DNA of 64,000 nucleotides from Dietzia sp. ANT_WB102 (GTDB lineage: Bacteria; Actinomycetota; Actinomycetes; Mycobacteriales; Mycobacteriaceae). Location: positions 1,791,630 through 1,855,629 of the forward strand of contig NZ_VOBA01000001.1 in the NCBI RefSeq assembly GCF_008369165.1. Reading direction: 5' to 3'. Within the stretch, counting starts at the first letter, position 1. Each line of letters opens with the position of its first letter. The notes below the pieces were generated by a model. That model was not told the origin of the DNA. It was given only the letters and a program-made list of their open reading frames with translations, and did no database searches. Below are positions 19,501-26,268 of this stretch, one piece after another. The translations under genes were made by a program, and so were the position numbers.

Positions 19501-21190
19501 CCTCGACGGCGAACGCGCCCGAGCCCATTGTCGGCTCACAAATGGAGAGCGTGAGGATATCCTCCGCGCGGTCGATCCGGCCAGTGGCATCGAGTTCCTC
19601 GATCGCCTGCCCCACTACGAACTCGCTGAGCACTTGTGGCGTGTAAAAGGACGCCGAGCGTTCGCGGTCACGTGAGGACTGGCGGAATACGAACGACCCC
19701 TTGGGGTGGCGCACCCATTCGTCCTCGCCGGTCACCGGGTTGCGACGGACGACCCGGTCGGCGGCGGAAACCTCCAAGGAATCGTCGTGGCGCACCACCC
19801 ACGAGCCCTTGGAGTCATCGCCTCCGCGAGCCACCTCCCACAGGTCCTCTTGGGCGATGAAGCCGGTGTAGGACATCAACCCCTCATACACCTGCCCCAA
19901 CTCGGTGACACCGAGTGTGGCGTAGGAGATGAAACCGCGGTCCTTGCCTGCCTGCTCTTTGGTGAGCAGCAAGTTGCCCAGGACGTGGTAGAGCGCAATG
20001 TTGGACAGCTCAACCTGGTCGATGAGGTCGGTGGCCTTGTGGGAGAACAGATCAGCGGAGAGCTCGTTGAACTCCAAGCCCGGGGCCATGCCTGGCTCGT
20101 CGTCGGGGTGATGCCCCCGGTCGACAAGGCGGAAGAGCAGCGCGAGCGAGTCGTACAGGTACGTTCCCTGCTCCTCGCGCGGGGTCGCCGGCGGGGCAAG
20201 GATCTGATCACGCAAGCGGGTGAGGCCGTAGCCGTCGTCGTACTCCGTCGATCCCACTGGGAGGATCTTGAGTTCCGGTGAGGCCTCAGCGAACAGTAGG
20301 AACAGTATGCGGTACAGGTACCGCAGCGATTGGCGGGCGAGCAATTGTCCATCGACGTTGTCCACACTCAGGCCTCGCGCCCGGCGGCGGTCCAGGACGT
20401 CGTTGGCGATGATCTCGATGGACTCGCGCACTGCGCCACGCAGCGACTCGGACACCTTCACCGAATGCTGCCGCGAATCCTCCAGCGTCTCCGTCCACCA
20501 CACGGTGCCGTCAGCCCGGCGTTCGGCCGATTCGCGGCACGCCGCCGCCACCACCCGCTCGACCTCGCCACCAGAGCGGGTGTCACCGCGTTCGAGTGCG
20601 AGCAGAAGGTCGATCACCAAAGCGCGCCCCAGCGGCCACGATTCCCGCTCGGCGAGCATGAACCACCGGCCAGCCAGCACCGCGATAAACGACGGGGGAG
20701 CGTCGGAGACGAACAGCTCGCCGACCAGCTTTCCGATCGAGGCTGTAGTTGGTTTGTGGTCCACCGTGACCTCGCCCAACGGGACCGCCGAGCGCAAGTC
20801 CTCGACGGTGTCGACCGGTTCAGCCTCCACAAGGAGCACTCCGTCGCCAGCCCACGCGTCAGCACACCAAACGGTCTCGCTGCGCGTCCACGAGTGTGGG
20901 GCAGGGCTTCCGTAACCCAAGGCGCGCCGCAGGCGAGCGCGCTCATCCTCGGGTGCGGGGGCCGTGGCACCTGAGTCCTCCGGGGAGAGTTGCGAGAGCG
21001 CGATCAGCAGAGCTTGTCGCTCACCAGTGAAGCGCTTGAGCGGAGATACCGCGCCCTCGCCGGCGTCCTGCTTCCACCCCTTGACCAGGGCCCTCACGCG
21101 AGCCAGATAGGACTGCTTGGTCTCGTCCGTGGTGAGGTAATGCTCGCTGATCCACTCGTCGACGTTGACGATCGCACTGTCGGCGGCCAT
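16571..21190 (-). CDS. Eco57I/PglX-type N6-adenine DNA methyltransferase (DrmMI-like)
   Basis: A 1539-residue adenine methyltransferase. The SAM-binding motif I reads CEPTMGSGAF (about 550), followed by GVDLNATAVELAEIALWL (about 615). The catalytic motif IV is NPPW (about 943). Residues 1-500 are a long helical N-terminus, and the region after 950 contains the target-recognition part. Length and layout fit PglX of BREX and DrmMI of class 1 DISARM. It lies two bases after a SNF2-type helicase gene, the drmD-drmMI order of class 1 DISARM, and its stop overlaps the start of the giant helicase. Bases about 17050-18000, encoding the presumed recognition domain, are markedly richer in A/T than the rest of the gene, suggesting domain exchange. 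Presumed role: marking host DNA as self. Confidence 0.88.
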   Translation of the reverse strand: MAADSAIVNVDEWISEHYLTTDETKQSYLARVRALVKGWKQDAGEGAVSPLKRFTGERQALLIALSQLSPEDSGATAPAPEDERARLRRALGYGSPAPHSWTRSETVWCADAWAGDGVLLVEAEPVDTVEDLRSAVPLGEVTVDHKPTTASIGKLVGELFVSDAPPSFIAVLAGRWFMLAERESWPLGRALVIDLLLALERGDTRSGGEVERVVAAACRESAERRADGTVWWTETLEDSRQHSVKVSESLRGAVRESIEIIANDVLDRRRARGLSVDNVDGQLLARQSLRYLYRILFLLFAEASPELKILPVGSTEYDDGYGLTRLRDQILAPPATPREEQGTYLYDSLALLFRLVDRGHHPDDEPGMAPGLEFNELSADLFSHKATDLIDQVELSNIALYHVLGNLLLTKEQAGKDRGFISYATLGVTELGQVYEGLMSYTGFIAQEDLWEVARGGDDSKGSWVVRHDDSLEVSAADRVVRRNPVTGEDEWVRHPKGSFVFRQSSRDRERSASFYTPQVLSEFVVGQAIEELDATGRIDRAEDILTLSICEPTMGSGAFAVEAVRQLADLYLDRRQKELGEEIDPETRTAELQKVKAYLALHRVYGVDLNATAVELAEIALWLDTMTPGLQAPWFGLHLRRGNSLIGARRATYSPTQVEKKQWLTAEPQDAPLASLATAVDDERGADPAVRGRIHHFLLPAAGWGAAADAKDLAPYVGDAQKELKAWRKQIAAKPTKTQVRRLTDLAERAERLWQFSLVRMRIAEDHVRRKIDVYGAELTSPINPVPRAEIEKSFADRDGAFQRLRLAMDAWCALWFWPLTKDKLTIAGQQVAPPTLDKWLEGLEALLGRAYSDAPKGRGRRAPGEGQIVLGSDLTWEQIDQAEEFDRVFAGEKPTSAVFDDHPWLAVCDQVAREQGFFHWELDFAPVFASGGFDLQVGNPPWVRPQSDIEALLGESDPWWILAHKPTQAAKQSRQKITVQRPGAIGILASGLSETLVTAAFLHDTVQYPLLAGQKPDLYRAFMQRTWRSTRENGIVTLIHPESHFTEKKAAPLRRESYLRLRRHWQFINSLFLFDIHDLVRYGINTYGSRNSSPRFLNASSIYHPSIVESSLVHDGTGPLPGFKNDADQWDLRPHQDRIIHVDGSTLDLWKSILEDNETPSLESRMVYSVTREAEGVLRKLATASRIKELNLQYSQGWNETTDRKNGYFDTKWAVPASWDDVILQGPHFSVANPFAKQPNPTLKHNQDWTEIDLEAMPADFIPATAYQPNRDNRKYDQSYTRWETGGKFVEDRASFRFLWRKMAATTGYRTLYISLIPPRAAIAGAAISARVDSSELTLVEFIANAAFLSNFLVDFQVRSTGVANIYGETVNSLPRYQGSNHEALSARFLRLNCLTMAYGPLWNEVTGTEWTSDVPLRKAEERRQAQVEIDALVALSLGVTAEELCMIYRTQFPVMRKYDSQDLFDTNGRKVADDVAKLERKLKPGQELSLDDRTWTHPQSGATYVFEYPFRILDREADMRAAYEMFERELADGDLK

Positions 21191-21192
21191 GT

Positions 21193-24156
21193 TCAGCGGT
21201 CCTCCTCGGAGATGGTGGGGGTGGGGGCGATGGCGTGATCGGTGGGGACGACGACAAGGAGGGGCCGCACCAGGCGCTGCTCGGGCCGGAGCTGCTCGGC
21301 GAGCTCCGCCTCCTCCTGCACACGCCGGGTCAGGTTCGCCAGACGGGCGCTGCTGAATAGCTCACCAGCCTCGCTCTCCCAGCGAGAGGAGCGGTCCCGC
21401 CATTCGGTGACCCTCCGCTCCGCCTCGGTGGTCGCTTCGGCGAACACCCCGTCCAAGCTGGCGGCCGTCGCCGCGACCGCGGCGGGGATGAGCTGCGTGA
21501 GCTCATCTGTGTCGGCCACGGGACCGGGGTTGGTGGCGCTCTTGTCGAGCCCAATCCCCCGAAGCCAGCCGTAGGGATCCGCGATCGTGTCGCCCGTGTG
21601 GAAATCGGCGGTCTGGAACTCCACCACGTGGAAGGCCCGCGAGACCACCTGCCCGCGACGGTTCATCAGCGTCCCCATCACCAGCACCGTCGGCACCTCG
21701 ACGCTGCCCCGAACGGCCGGGACCTCGAGCCGCGCCATCGACGCCAGTGCGCGGTCGGCCGCCCAGTCAGACACCGGATGCAGCGGACCGAGGAAGTGGG
21801 CAATAGGCCACGTGGTTTCCGACGCGCCCTCTCGGGCCTCGCGCAGCGATTCGGAAGCACGGTGCTTGGAGGTGGCCAACGTGAGTTCCTCGCGCACCCG
21901 GCGCTGCCGGACGTAGTCCTCGGGAAGCAAGTCCAGGCGCCGGGCGAGATCATCGGTCGGCTCGAGCTGCGCAGTGTCGTTGGCGTTGCGCCGCCACGCC
22001 ACACCGCCGCGGCCCCTGGGGAACTGAGGCTCACCATGGAACGCCTCAGTGAGGGCGTCCTCGAGGTAATCGACCTCAGCGTCGTACACGCTGTATCGGT
22101 CAGCGACTGAGGTGGCCGAGGAGGGCGCAGACTCGTCGCCCTGTCCAATTTGCTCGAGCCAAGCATCGATGTCGTCAATGTCCAACTCGTCGTCGTCACC
22201 AATCTTTTCCGCCTCGGCCAGCACCTCCTCCGGGCGCCGCACGGCATCGTCGAACCGACGACCACCCGCCAATACCCGGCGAATGGTCTCCTCCTCCCGA
22301 GCTTCCGAGTGGGCGCCCATGAGCGAGGCGACATCGCCGAGCTGGGAGTGGGCCTCATACTCGCGCTCCATCAGGCGCGTGAGCACTTGCAAATCGCCGG
22401 GTGCCGCATCCTCCGGCGGATCAAGCAGCAGCGTCGTGATTACGGGCGAAGTGCGCTGGCCGTAGCGGTCCACGCGGCCATTGCGCTGCTGAATGCGGAT
22501 GAGCGACCACGGGATGTCGTAGTGCACCAGTTGATGGCACTGCGTGTGCAGGTTGACGCCTTCTGATGCCACGTCGCCGGTGACCAGGACGCGCAGCGGG
22601 CTAGACGCGCGCTTGAAGCCGTCCACCAGATCCAGCTGCTCCTGATCGGACAGGCCTCCGTGCATCACGGCGACAGCGTCCGGCTTGAGCTTGAGATCAG
22701 CGGCAATATGTTCCGCCAACCAATGCAGCGTGCGGACGCGCTCGGAGAAGATCACGACACGCATGTCGCTTCGTGGCGATATCCCGATCTCCCGCAGGTA
22801 AGCCACAAGCCGCTGGTACTTCGCGCTGGTGGCTGGGGTGACCGCCTCCGCGAGCTCGGCCAGGCGGTCGAGAGCGGCGATCTCGGCCGGTCCAGAGGCG
22901 TTCTTTCTGCGGTTAGACACCGATTCGGCCAGCGCCGCGGGGGAGGACAAAAACGCCTTGGCCAGTGTCCACGGGAACAGGCGATTGTCGCCGGACGGCG
23001 GCTGTACTCCGGGGCCAGTCCACGTGTCGCGCAATTCACGAGCCAGCGCAGTCTCCTGCGGAGAGGCGGGCACCAAGACGTTGTTCGGTTCCGCACGCTC
23101 TGCCCATGCCGAGCCGACTTCGCTCGCGACCTCGGGGCTATGCCGATGCCGGCGGATAATGAGCGGCTTCAACTCCTCGCGGTCGATCGATCCGTCAGGA
23201 CGGACGACCGTGGGATCGAGCAGACTGAGAATCTCCGCGAAACTCTCGGCCCTGCCGTTGTGCGGCGTCGCCGACGCCAGCAGAAGCGCCTCGGTGGTCG
23301 GCGCGAGTAGACGCGCAAGCTCATTGTTCTGTGTAGCGGCGTTAGTGGCGTTGTGGACCTCGTCGATCACCACGGCGTCCCAACGGACGCGCTCCAGCTG
23401 TGCCTTGTACTTGGCCGACTTGAGAGTGTCGATGGAAACAATCACGCGAGGGAAGAACGTGAACGGGTTCCGCGTGGCCGGCAGAGTGCGGCGAACCTTC
23501 TGGATTCCCACCGAATCCAAGCGGACAAGAGGGATCGCGAAGCGAGTCCACAGCTCCTGCTGCATCTGTTCCATCACGTGGCGGGGGGTGACCACCAGGA
23601 TCCGCTCACCGCGGCCACGGCGGATGAGCTCGGACAGAATCATGCCGATCTCGAGAGTCTTTCCCAGACCCACTGCGTCAGCGATCAGCAAGCGGGGTCG
23701 CAGCATCTTGTTGGACAGCGCCTTGCGCACCGCACTGAGCTGATAGTTGAGGTGGTCCGCAAGCATCTCCGTCGACACCACCAGTGACTCGTCGTACAAC
23801 GGCACCGGGGTCCGGCGAAGAGTCGACTCCAGCCACAGGCGCGACCGGCGGTACCCGGGGGAGTCGTCCGCCACTACCGTCGCGTCACTCGGATCCAAGG
23901 GAGTTACGTGGTCGAGATCGGTGTAAAACGTCGCCGTGGTGTCACGCACGTACGGGCTGACCCCGCGAACCTTGAGCAGGTACGACTCGTTGCCTGTCGC
24001 CGGAGAGCTCGCTGCCCGCTCCACCGCCGTGACCAACCATTCCTCGTCACGGACCTCGACCGTCACGCCTGGAGCGAAGGGGACCTGAGGTGCGGATGAG
24101 TCGGCCGGGGAGTGCTGAACGGAAGTCGTTGTCACTAGGTGGTCTTTCTTTCGCAA
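21193..24156 (-). CDS. SNF2/RapA-type helicase (DrmD-like), first gene of the defence operon
   Basis: A 987-residue superfamily 2 ATPase of the SNF2/RapA class. Motifs are DAVGLGKT (Walker A, about 162), DEVHNATN (motif II, about 267), LLASATPHNG (motif III), VTGDVASEGVNL (motif V) and QQRNGRVDRYGQ (motif VI, about 560). The length and the direct linkage to a PglX/DrmMI-type methyltransferase fit DrmD of class 1 DISARM. The start is uncertain: TTG at 24156 has GAGG five bases upstream, while a GTG seven codons later (24135) is the alternative. This is the promoter-proximal gene of the unit; a gene for a coiled-coil protein runs the other way from the same 190-base intergenic space. Confidence 0.87.
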   Translation of the reverse strand: MRKKDHLVTTTSVQHSPADSSAPQVPFAPGVTVEVRDEEWLVTAVERAASSPATGNESYLLKVRGVSPYVRDTTATFYTDLDHVTPLDPSDATVVADDSPGYRRSRLWLESTLRRTPVPLYDESLVVSTEMLADHLNYQLSAVRKALSNKMLRPRLLIADAVGLGKTLEIGMILSELIRRGRGERILVVTPRHVMEQMQQELWTRFAIPLVRLDSVGIQKVRRTLPATRNPFTFFPRVIVSIDTLKSAKYKAQLERVRWDAVVIDEVHNATNAATQNNELARLLAPTTEALLLASATPHNGRAESFAEILSLLDPTVVRPDGSIDREELKPLIIRRHRHSPEVASEVGSAWAERAEPNNVLVPASPQETALARELRDTWTGPGVQPPSGDNRLFPWTLAKAFLSSPAALAESVSNRRKNASGPAEIAALDRLAELAEAVTPATSAKYQRLVAYLREIGISPRSDMRVVIFSERVRTLHWLAEHIAADLKLKPDAVAVMHGGLSDQEQLDLVDGFKRASSPLRVLVTGDVASEGVNLHTQCHQLVHYDIPWSLIRIQQRNGRVDRYGQRTSPVITTLLLDPPEDAAPGDLQVLTRLMEREYEAHSQLGDVASLMGAHSEAREEETIRRVLAGGRRFDDAVRRPEEVLAEAEKIGDDDELDIDDIDAWLEQIGQGDESAPSSATSVADRYSVYDAEVDYLEDALTEAFHGEPQFPRGRGGVAWRRNANDTAQLEPTDDLARRLDLLPEDYVRQRRVREELTLATSKHRASESLREAREGASETTWPIAHFLGPLHPVSDWAADRALASMARLEVPAVRGSVEVPTVLVMGTLMNRRGQVVSRAFHVVEFQTADFHTGDTIADPYGWLRGIGLDKSATNPGPVADTDELTQLIPAAVAATAASLDGVFAEATTEAERRVTEWRDRSSRWESEAGELFSSARLANLTRRVQEEAELAEQLRPEQRLVRPLLVVVPTDHAIAPTPTISEEDR

Positions 24157-24345
24157 GGGGACCTCGTGAGGTTATCGATGCTCACACGATTTCGCAGCGG
24201 AATAGACAGCTGTCCGAGAGGCAGGTCCTACGGTGCGATGACCTCAGCATGGTCCTCGCGTGGGGAGCAACGCTGACTCAAAATCGGTGTCAGAGATAAA
24301 GGATAGGTTACCGTCACATTGGTCGCGGACAGAAGGGTAGTTGCC

Positions 24346-24948
24346 GTGGGTGCAAGGAAGGCCTCAATCCGCAAGGAGCTGGGCATCGCTGGGCGGTCTG
24401 AGTACCGGAAACCTCCGAAGGGCAAGAAGTCGCAACACCCAGCGGCTCAGGCAGATCCGACGCCTACGAGCGCAGCTCACTTTTCCAGCGCTGCCCAAGG
24501 CGGTACCCGGTTGGCGGCTAGCGCGCCGTCGAAGCCTGTCGACAGGCCCCAGGCGGATGCATCCCTCCGCGCCCAGCTGGAGTGGGCACAACACGAAATT
24601 CGACAAATCGAGAACGAAACCGTGTTGGTGGAGGCGAAAATCGAGCTTCTGGAACAGGCGCGTAGGAAAAACCTCGAAAGGAACCGGGGACACGAGGAGC
24701 GTCTGCTGAGGCAAAGGCGGGAGCACCTACAGCTACGAAGACGGGCACTTCAGCGGTGGCTGGCCAACAACGCGGGTGCCACGGTGACTCTCGGCGCTGG
24801 CCCGTCCACGCCCCAGAAAGCCGATGATTCGAACAAGTCAAGAAAATCGAAGCGACGAGGTGTCGGAAAGACGCCGCCGCGCCCGGATCGCTCCACCCGG
24901 GGCGTGTCATCGGGAAGTGGACGGCGGCGCGCCAGATTGATCGGATGA
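24346..24948 (+). CDS. Small basic coiled-coil protein divergent from the defence operon
   Basis: A 200-residue protein I cannot assign to a family. The GTG at 24346 is preceded by AGAAGG nine bases upstream; a TTG nine codons earlier is the alternative. The N-terminus (MGARKASIRKELGIAGR) and the last 45 residues (KKSRKSKRR-type runs) are strongly basic. Residues about 75-140 are a long heptad-like helix rich in Glu, Arg, Leu and Gln (for example EIRQIENETVLVEAKIELLE), which should form a coiled coil. There is no enzymatic motif. Because it shares the intergenic region with the first gene of the helicase/methyltransferase operon, it could be a regulator or accessory component. That link rests on position only. 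Confidence 0.6.
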   Translation: MGARKASIRKELGIAGRSEYRKPPKGKKSQHPAAQADPTPTSAAHFSSAAQGGTRLAASAPSKPVDRPQADASLRAQLEWAQHEIRQIENETVLVEAKIELLEQARRKNLERNRGHEERLLRQRREHLQLRRRALQRWLANNAGATVTLGAGPSTPQKADDSNKSRKSKRRGVGKTPPRPDRSTRGVSSGSGRRRARLIG

Positions 24949-25023
24949 GCAGCGTGGTCGGGCCTCGCCTGGTTGTGGTTTCGAGTGGGACCGATCGGGT
25001 CAAAATTTATCAAGGAGATATCA

Positions 25024-25563
25024 GTGAGAATCGGTCATGTCTTTCTCGCGGCACTACTGCTGGCGGGAGCGACGACCGCTTGCGGTGCGTCCACGACAGG
25101 TGACCCTGCCGGAGTGTCCAGTGAGTCGATACCATCGAGTTCAAGCGCCACAACTGTCACCACGAAGTCGCCGGTTGAAACCCCTAGTCCTTCCGTTGAT
25201 CTCAGCCCCCCAGTTGTGCCGGCCCCAACGCCGAGTTTTGTCCGATGCCAACTGGCAGACGGCACAGGTCTGATGTCAGATGGATCTACGACTTACCTAG
25301 AATCATGCGACGAGTCCGCCGGAGGCCCGATGGTGCTCGAAGACGGAACCTCCATTTACGACCAGCAGCCGCAGGTGAACCCAGAAGACGTCCCCATTGC
25401 TGATGGAGGGACGTGCCCAGCGTATAGGTGTGGATACGGGCACGACACCGACGGAAACCCGAACCCCAGCTCGGGAGAGATTCAAACGAAGCACGGGTGT
25501 GACGAGGGGTATATCACCGACGCGGAGCTGTGCTCGGCGGTCAATTCGAAGTATGACTGGTAG
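25024..25563 (+). CDS. Secreted lipoprotein, unknown function
   Basis: A 179-residue predicted lipoprotein. The GTG at 25024 has AAGGAG eight bases upstream. Residues 1-19 form a type II signal peptide (MRIGHVFLAALLLAGATTAC), with Cys20 as the likely lipidated residue. Its lipobox, TTAC, is weaker than usual because the -3 position is Thr. A Ser/Thr/Pro-rich linker of about 55 residues follows, typical of surface lipoproteins in mycolic-acid actinobacteria. The globular end holds six further Cys, plus SDGSTTYLESCDES and CDEGYITDAELCSAV. It would sit outside the membrane. A second lipoprotein with the same general layout lies at 28944-29498 on the other strand. Confidence 0.75.
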   Translation: MRIGHVFLAALLLAGATTACGASTTGDPAGVSSESIPSSSSATTVTTKSPVETPSPSVDLSPPVVPAPTPSFVRCQLADGTGLMSDGSTTYLESCDESAGGPMVLEDGTSIYDQQPQVNPEDVPIADGGTCPAYRCGYGHDTDGNPNPSSGEIQTKHGCDEGYITDAELCSAVNSKYDW

Positions 25564-25580
25564 CGCTGTCGGGAGCGCTA
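25561..25580 (+). terminator. Candidate hairpin terminator after the lipoprotein gene
   Basis: The stop codon of the lipoprotein gene forms part of a perfect 7-bp inverted repeat, TAGCGCT and AGCGCTA, separated by six bases and followed by AATC rather than a T run. Its position suits a terminator, but the stem is short. Confidence 0.45.
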
Positions 25581-25751
25581 AATCGGTCTTTACGCCACAG
25601 CCGTTAACTCAGGCTCCGAACCGACATAATCCGACGTGCATGCTATTTGCGGGTGCGGTCGCGGAGGAGAAAGCTGCCCCACAACGATTGATAGTCAGAG
25701 CCGTAGGTTTTGGACCGAAGGCCAGCAGATGTCAGGGCGAGGAGTACGTGC

Positions 25752-26201
25752 ATGTCACCCGAAGGTGATCACACGGCCGACTCAGGCGGCGCGGAACCCG
25801 CTCTGTACATCGAGAACGGCGACGTGCTTGTGAGTGGGCCCACCGAGGCTGCATTGACCTATGTGGTGCTGAAGGACGGGCTCATACCGACCAAGGACGG
25901 TGTTCATACGTTCCTGGGCATGACGCGATCTGGATCGCAGATTTCTCATCACCTTCGTTTCACTGGGGTGGCCGCGAGTCCCGCGCAGTTACTCTCGATT
26001 CAGGTGGTCGCCGTGCAACTTGCCCTGCGCATCGCTATCGCTGGGGTCATCGATTCCATCAAGCGAATGGAGGGCGCCGTCTCACCGGCATCAATTGCGA
26101 GGTCATCAGCGAGGCCGACGACGTCAGTTGCAACCAACGCGGAATCCGGGCGGCATGGAAGGGTGCGAGGGGTGGGTGCGATTGTTTCTCATGTCTGGTA
26201 G
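25752..26201 (+). CDS. Hypothetical protein, C-terminus probably reads through a gene relic
   Basis: A 149-residue reading frame starting at an ATG with GAGGAG eight bases upstream. Residues 1-110 look like a soluble small domain (LYIENGDVLVSGPTEAALTYVVLKDGLIPTK, then a helical VVAVQLALRIAIAGVIDSIKR stretch), but I recognise no family. From base 26083 the DNA is homologous, in another frame, to the 3' end of the oxidoreductase gene at 51170-53287. The last 35-40 residues are therefore probably accidental read-through, and the original end of this gene may have been lost. The gene sits between the defence operon side and the DUF262 gene. Confidence 0.45.
   Translation: MSPEGDHTADSGGAEPALYIENGDVLVSGPTEAALTYVVLKDGLIPTKDGVHTFLGMTRSGSQISHHLRFTGVAASPAQLLSIQVVAVQLALRIAIAGVIDSIKRMEGAVSPASIARSSARPTTSVATNAESGRHGRVRGVGAIVSHVW
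26083..26170 (+). pseudogene. Relic of the 3' end of an OYE-type oxidoreductase gene
   Basis: Read in the frame beginning at 26081, this stretch gives GINCEVISEADDVSCNQR followed by GIRAAWKGA. The intact oxidoreductase ends GIDCEVIGDAGDVGYIHG, then AIHSAWKAA. A hand alignment of the DNA with bases about 53191-53280 matches about 69 of 90 positions without gaps. Nothing upstream resembles the rest of that gene, so this is an isolated remnant of a homologue, not a functional gene. Confidence 0.75.
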
Positions 26202-26268
26202 ATCGGACTGCCGCCATAATCCAGGGGGCCATCTCGGTACGTCGGAGGCACATGGCACCATCTGATCT

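Noticed and set aside
1-24156. Identification as plain class 1 DISARM, BREX or Druantia
   Set aside because: No separate drmA/drmB pair, no drmC in view, no BREX pglZ/brxC, and too many extra genes for Druantia; only partial similarity is claimed.
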